Below, one piece after another: positions 58,107 to 64,000 of a stretch of DNA of 64,000 nt (positions are counted from its first letter, which is position 1; every line of letters starts with the position of its first letter). Made by a program: the position numbers and the translations under genes. Source of the DNA: Parasponia andersonii (taxonomy: Eukaryota > Streptophyta > Magnoliopsida > Rosales > Cannabaceae); contig JXTB01000038.1 in assembly GCA_002914805.1 (NCBI GenBank), forward strand, positions 132,570 through 196,569. The letters are read 5' to 3'. The notes below the pieces were generated by a model. That model worked only from the letters and a program-made list of their open reading frames with translations. It ran no database searches and was not told the DNA's origin.

Positions 58107-59875
58107 ACATAGTATATCAACAGTATTCAACCTTAATCTTTATGCTCTCATTCACTTCTCTACATTTTAAATATTAGAAAATATGCTAAGTAATTTCTTT
58201 CATATACTAGTCATCCAAAATTTTTTTAGGTCTTACACTTAATACCTCTATATTTTCCAATATAACTCATATTATTGTTTCTCAAGAATTTTTTTCATTA
58301 GTGAAGAATGTCACTGAAACTATAAATATGAAAATCTCTCTATAAACTACATATTTCATAAATATCAAATAATTTACCAGTCTTAGAAATGTTGATTAAC
58401 TTACATTTTTCACTACACAATCGTTTTGACCTCTTATTTTATTACCAAAATTTCCATTTTTCTTTCATCACTAATAATATTATTAGGTTTCCTAATATCA
58501 AAATACTAAGTTTACTGAATAATTAAAAGAGATAACTACAAAAAAAATACGTTAAAATATGACCATTCTGTAATTTTAGCCACATTTTTTAGCTTGTACT
58601 TTTTGTGTATAAATTAAGTGATTTATACTCATTGTTTTAAATTCTTTTTAATATATTTTTTTGTATTAGTCAGTAGAAATAAGAAAATTTCAATTCAAAT
58701 TATGTGTTTAGGAAAAAATTTATTAATTAATTTATATGTAGAACGTATGAATTTTTACAAGATATAATTCTGTAGAAACCAAAAGACAAGGTTAAAATTA
58801 TAGATTAGCCATTTTTTGGGTTTTGTTTTTGTTTTTTTTTTTTTTTTGCAGTTATGACTCTAATTAAAATATGTAGTTCTAGAGAATTCTTTTGCTAATA
58901 AGTAATTATAGAGTTTGCTACTTGCTACGATATTTGCAGCTATAAACTTAGGGTTTGCGTTAAAGTTTAACAACGTGCAATTTTTCAAAATGATAATTTC
59001 CCTTTGTTAAGGGGGAAAAAAAACAAATTGAGACACAAAACCATACGTGTGAAAATCTTGATTTCACATTTATGATATTATGGTAATTTATTTTAATTTC
59101 AAATTAAAAGATGTTCAAATTAGTTTTGACCATTTCCATTCCTCGGCCAAAGCCAATTTGCCTCCGATGTACAAGTAGATGTTTTGGATAGCTAAAGTTT
59201 TGACTTTTTATAGTCGCTTTTTGAATAGAGCTGTTGGATTGAAGCAAAGTTGTCGTTTCTGGAACATGTTTGTGAGAAGTGAAGATAACATCACCATTGG
59301 AGTTGTCCTACGGAATATGCCGATGAGGCTTGTTTTAGACGAATAGCGTGTTGAGGCATGGACAAGGTGTCTACTGGCAAAAATGAACGTGTCATTCGTG
59401 ATGGTGAGGTGCGTCTAGTGACAGATCCAGGATTTTATTTCAGGGGAATAATGAAAACTCTTTCTTAATGACAAGGAAAAATATAAATAGTTAGCAAATA
59501 AATTTTTATTCAACATGGACCAACAAGTAAGAAGCGATATGCGTACAAACACAGAATTGTAAAAACTGATTTTTTTAAGGGTATTTGAGTAATTTTAACA
59601 TCAGTAGCACTTTGATAAATACTCATTTTTGGTATTTGAGTATGGATTGATTATCCAAATATCGAGCTATCGATAATTGTTTCAAAAAGTGAGTTAATCT
59701 TTTGCTCGTGGATATCCGTTTCAAAAAGTGAGTTACTCTTTTGCTCGTGGATGGATATCCTGTTATTTATTAAGTCTGTGTGAATCCTTTAAAACTTAGT
59801 CCTATTTTGAAAGCATGTAAGGGTGAAAGGAAGAAAATCGAAATGTACAGGAATTTATTTGCCATTAATAGTTAG
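58107..59875. other. Intergenic, no gene seen
   Basis: A/T-rich with a T run at about 58836-58849. A ttttgctcgtggatat block occurs twice near 59699 and 59740 within a duplicated gtttcaaaaagtgagtta context. No product recognised at 59150-59420. Confidence 0.5.
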
Positions 59876-60860
59876 ATGGAGGCTATCAATCAATACCCTT
59901 GGATATTAGTGGTTAGCGAGTTTCTAGACATTTTTTCGGAGGATTTACCAGGGCTACCATTTGACAGGAAGATCGAGTTTTGTAATGATTTAATTTCCGG
60001 AGCCCAGTCAATTTCTATTCTAACCTATCGCATGACTCTAGCAGAAATGACAGAGTTAAGAAGTCGCCTGAATAATTTTTTGTCAAAGGGATTCACCTGG
60101 AACAGTACTTTTTTATAGGGTACTCCTGTATTATTTGCAAAGAAAGCTGATAGTACGCTTAGATTCTATATTAACTATAGAAGATTGAATCAGCTTATTG
60201 TGAAGAATAAGTATTCTCTACTAAGGATTGATGAGTTGTTTAACCATCTTGGTAGATCAAGATTTTTCTCTAAGATTAATTTGAAATCGGATTATTACCA
60301 ATTGAAGAATCGAGAGGAAAACATACCAAAAACTGTATTCAAGACTCGTTATGACTACTTTGAGTTCCTGGTAATGCCATTCAGTTTGACAATTCTACCT
60401 ACAATATTCATGGATCTTATGAATAGAATTTTCAGACCTTATCTAATTTAGTTTATGGCTGTCTTTATTGATGATATATTGACACACTTGAAGTCTCAAG
60501 AAGACATATTGAACACTTGAGGATTGTACTTCAAACATTAAGGGATCATCAACTTTATACCAAGAGAACCAAATATGACTTTTAGACGATAAAAGTGAAA
60601 TTCTTGAGGCTGGTAATTTCTCAATAAGGTATTTCAGTCGATCTTGCTAAGATAGAATATGTTCTAAAATGGAAAAATACGAAAAATGTAACTAAGATAA
60701 GAAGTTTCCTCAGTTTAGTAGTCTATTAATTCTCGAGAGCTTGAAACATAATTATGACTTTGAATTTGGACTCAATAAGGTAGAGAGACAAATTTTGATA
60801 TAAAATACCATTAGATTTCAAAGTAGAACGAAAATTAGAATTTCGTGACTCAAAAATTGT
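59876..60860 (+). pseudogene. Chromovirus (Tekay/Del-like) reverse transcriptase relic
   Basis: Plus-strand blocks in family order: [93 protein letters not shown] and the active site VFIDDIL (about 60460-60480). After that the frame breaks repeatedly (LRDHQLY..TK and KVKFL-like pieces remain). Stops at about 60116, 60449 and many later. Gag, RNase H and integrase are absent. Confidence 0.88.
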
Positions 60861-60889
60861 ACTGTTTAATTGGGACTGGTCTTGTACCA

Positions 60890-62125
60890 GGATCCACTTT
60901 TGACAAGATATATGTCTAACCTAGCATTTTTAGTGACGGCCTCCATTTCTCCATTTAAGGCTATAGTAGAAAAGTCACTTTTTAAAGTGGACTTGTTGGG
61001 ATCCGAAAACTACCATTCAAACACCTGAATGACTAACAGGAGATTCTACGAGCATCATTAGCCTGGCATTACTATCTTATCAAGGTAGGGGTTTGATTAC
61101 CTGATTTTATATCTATTTTGATTTTATAATTGTATTAAAACTATTTTATGAAAAATAATAATTTTCTGATAGTTTAATTAATTGTTAAAAATTATTAGAT
61201 TAAATTAGGATTAGACTGTGTAGATTGTTATACATATTTTTATATTGTGATTATAGGGTAAAACAGTGGTGTATTACCCATGTTACAGTAAATCCTAGAA
61301 TAATACCAAGTTAGATTTTTAAATCATGATTTGATTATTAGATGCATGATAGTTGTGAATAGTTAAATATTATACTTACCATAGGATCACACACTTAAGT
61401 TATATTATTATATTTCAGTATTTTAGATCGCTGCTGAGTTGCTACAGTACTAGTTGAGAGACCTAGGCTCCTGTGTAGATTTTTGCTGACACGCCTGTAG
61501 GCTACATATATCTACTACAGAGGTATTACAGGGTCATGATGAGAGGATGAGAGTTCACTCTTATATCTTGTTGATATATGATGTGTACAATATTATAGTT
61601 TTGGATTTGGTTTTGAATATGTGATTATTTTGGATACTAATAATTTATAAATTTGATTTATAAATAGATTTAAAGGTACTAACCATACAGGTTTGAGAAA
61701 TTGATTTCATTTAAAAAAGTAATTGAATTCCTACTGAGCATATGAATGCTCACGCTTACTTTTTCCCCTCGTAGGTAGTACTCAGTATGATATTAGAAAC
61801 TTGGGAGTAGAGTAGTGAGGAGCTATCTTACAAGGAAAAGGGAACTATGTAAAATAACTTTGTTACTTGTCTTGGCTTATATTAAATACTTAAGGGCTCA
61901 TTTTATGGACTTGAACCGTATAATTATTATACTAGATTATGAGACTGTTGATAGTGATGCTTGATTATTTTAATAAATTTCATTATTAACTTATATTTAA
62001 TGATGATCACAAAACTGTGGGAATTTTACTTTAAAATTATTTTTATAAATTTTTTAAAAATAACTTTTGATTTTCTATTTGTGAAATTCCATTTCTATCA
62101 CTAACTTGGGGTTTGGATCGTAACA
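60890..62125 (+). repeat. Partial chromovirus LTR, plus orientation
   Basis: Shares blocks with the reverse complement of copies A and B, for example attgaattcctactgagcat and the ttttcccctcgtagg block at about 61722-61776 (copy A: attgaatttttactgagtat), and atcaaggtaggggtttgatt near 61078. It ends GGATCGTAACA, followed by a PBS. The first part of the LTR is missing or too diverged to see. Confidence 0.6.
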
Positions 62126-62134
62126 GAAAATTTT

Positions 62135-62146
62135 AGTATCAGAGTG
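62135..62146 (+). promoter_or_regulatory. Primer binding site, tRNA-Met type
   Basis: agtatcagagtg, close to the canonical TGGTATCAGAGC used by many plant elements, lies 9 bases after the LTR end. This marks the LTR at 60890-62125 as a 5' LTR. Confidence 0.6.
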
Positions 62147-62223
62147 AATGTTTATCTACCTAGGATATGATACCATTAGATTAGATTATGATTAGTTTTC
62201 AAAATAAAATTGAAAATTCGGCA

Positions 62224-64000
62224 TGTAACGACCCGATTTTTCGGACCATTAACTACTTATATTCTTAGCTTACTTATTTGAAAAGAGAAATTTAGATGCT
62301 AAAAATTCATGAAATTTTTTTTATATTCATAACTAACCAACTGAAAATACTCACGGTTATAATCTTAACATACCTTTCCTCGGTAATCTTCGCTTAGAGT
62401 AGGTCGGTCTTATTTTCTCTCAAATATCCTCACTTAGTGAAGGTTGGTACGTTACCTTTAAATTTTTTATCTTATTTAGTCTTCCCTTAACATGAGTGGA
62501 TACGCTTCAACAATAAACCCAAACTTATATTCTATTATTTTAGTATTTCTTTTGTTAAAGTATGCTAAAGTACTTTTTTATATGATAATATTGTAATGTA
62601 AGTATACATCATTTTCATAGCATAGTAAATGTATCTTTATAAGCATACATTATATATAAGCCATAAAATAATAAAATAAAGGCAAGTTAACACATGAAAT
62701 AATTTCCAACATATTATACTTTAAACATGAAATATTTTCAAACCATCCATGTCATAGGTAAAATTGTACTTATCTCGTAATATGAATGTCCTAGTTCTAC
62801 TTGTTAATTACGTATATCTAGGTCGAAGTTTTGCCCTGACGTATACATACTCTATTTTTAGAGTAATTTAAAGTGGACTTATACTTTTTTTTAAACTTCT
62901 AATTATTTAGCAAGCTTAAAACAACTAAGACTCGATTTTGATCAAATATAAAACTTCACATTTGAGAAACAATGTCATGCTATATTCATTGACTAATTTA
63001 TACTTTCAACTTAGATAGATGAGATTTAATTCTCATTAACCTTTATCATGGTGATCTTTTTAATCTATCAATAATCTAGTTGTTGATTTAATTAATATCA
63101 TCCTAAATCAGTTAAGTTTCCTTAGTTATATTTCTTTTTATCAATTACTTTGAATTATTCTTGATTAATTACTTTATTCGTAATTAAGGGTCATAATATA
63201 ATAAGTGAGTCAAACATACAAATGACTACACAGATTTAAAATGTAAAATCATACTTGGACTAAATATTATTAGACATTGATTACATTTTTTAGGCTTATA
63301 ACTAAACTTAGGCTAAATATAATTAGAGACATTATTTATTTCCTATAATTGATTGCATGTCCTAAACTTCAGTAAATATTTTATTATCTCAATTAGAGAT
63401 CTAAAATAAAGTTTTCTATTTATTCTAGTACCAAATTTCTAACCCAAAATTTCAAGTTTTATAATTTATATTTTTACCCATAATTTTAAGATTTTTAACA
63501 TTTATGCCCTCTAATGATAAATATTGAGTTATAACTTATCTTTTGTTAAAGATTATTCTTTTATTTATTTTTACACTTTAATATAGTCTTAAAACTTCCT
63601 AAAATAACTTTCTCAGATATTCGACCCATATTTTGTCAAAATTACACTTTTAACCCAAATACTCAAAGTATTGACATTTTAGTCATTTCAACTTTTGAAC
63701 AAACATCTTTAATTTTTGGAAAGAATTTTTAATGGATAAAAATTTATTCTTAAGGATCTAAGTCTAAATCATTAAGCTTGGTTCATTTTCATGTATAATT
63801 TATTTTAGGGTCTTATATTTAAAACTCTTCTACTATTGTGGTTAGTCATTTTGATTTTACTATTATTATTATTATTTAGCATTTATTATTATGAAGTATT
63901 CATATTTAGAGGCTTAAGAAATCAATAAAATAAGTCTAAAAGTAATATATATTATATAACATCTAAAGTAGATCAAATATGTTATTACCCATTTATTCTT
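62224..64000. repeat. Start of another LTR-like segment, cut by the window end
   Basis: TGTAACGACCCGATTTTTCG at 62224 is a typical gypsy LTR start resembling the TGTCACGACC starts of copies A and B. The rest is A/T-rich, non-coding and runs off the window, so the other end cannot be seen. Confidence 0.4.

Overview
This is a nuclear genome window from a flowering plant, most likely a eudicot. It is AT-rich, gene-poor and mostly made of nested and decayed transposable elements. The lineage evidence is two Tat-lineage Ty3/gypsy retrotransposons, Ty1/copia and chromovirus relics, a Helitron relic, two CACTA transposons, a tRNA-derived SINE cluster and foldback elements. I cannot name the species.

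Only one convincing host gene is present: a minus-strand, two-exon, secreted-type A1B (nepenthesin-like) aspartic protease at 7437-9391. Both catalytic Asp motifs are intact, the intron is clean, there is a candidate uORF and a plausible TATA box. It resembles the Arabidopsis NANA (At3g12700) subfamily.

Layout, left to right. 490-1838: decayed Helitron N-terminal region. 1966-5490: 5'-truncated Ty1/copia remnant with its 3' LTR, split by a 1.7 kb solo-LTR insertion at 3001-4696. 7437-9391: aspartic protease. 11338-13649: chromovirus-type solo LTR with 5-bp target duplication. 14380-14926: three head-to-tail SINE copies. 18288-31942: a CACTA-type element into which a nearly complete Tat-lineage retrotransposon (19586-30564, minus strand, TTCAC duplication) has inserted. 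32986-35257: second LTR of the chromovirus family. 35452-47909: a larger, more decayed Tat-lineage element, minus strand, with a truncated 3' LTR. 49065-49865 and 50839-52145: two related foldback elements. 54767-58106: a non-autonomous CACTA element with perfect ACA duplications. 59876 to the end: chromovirus reverse-transcriptase relic, a partial LTR with PBS, and the start of another LTR.

Both Tat elements have the same architecture. The minus strand carries LTR-PBS-gag-protease-RT-RNaseH-second RNaseH-integrase. The space between integrase and the 3' LTR holds a separate gene on the opposite (plus) strand, with its own TATA box near the 3' LTR, probable introns and a coiled-coil C-terminus. 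The second element also carries a dimeric 112-bp minisatellite in that space. Extra antisense genes and 3' tandem repeats are known for the Tat lineage; the details here (promoter and exon layout, dimeric repeat, an inverted protease segment) merit checking. No intact autonomous retroelement was found: every polyprotein has stops or frameshifts. A 261-bp run of N (28372-28632) and one N at 47249 are assembly gaps.
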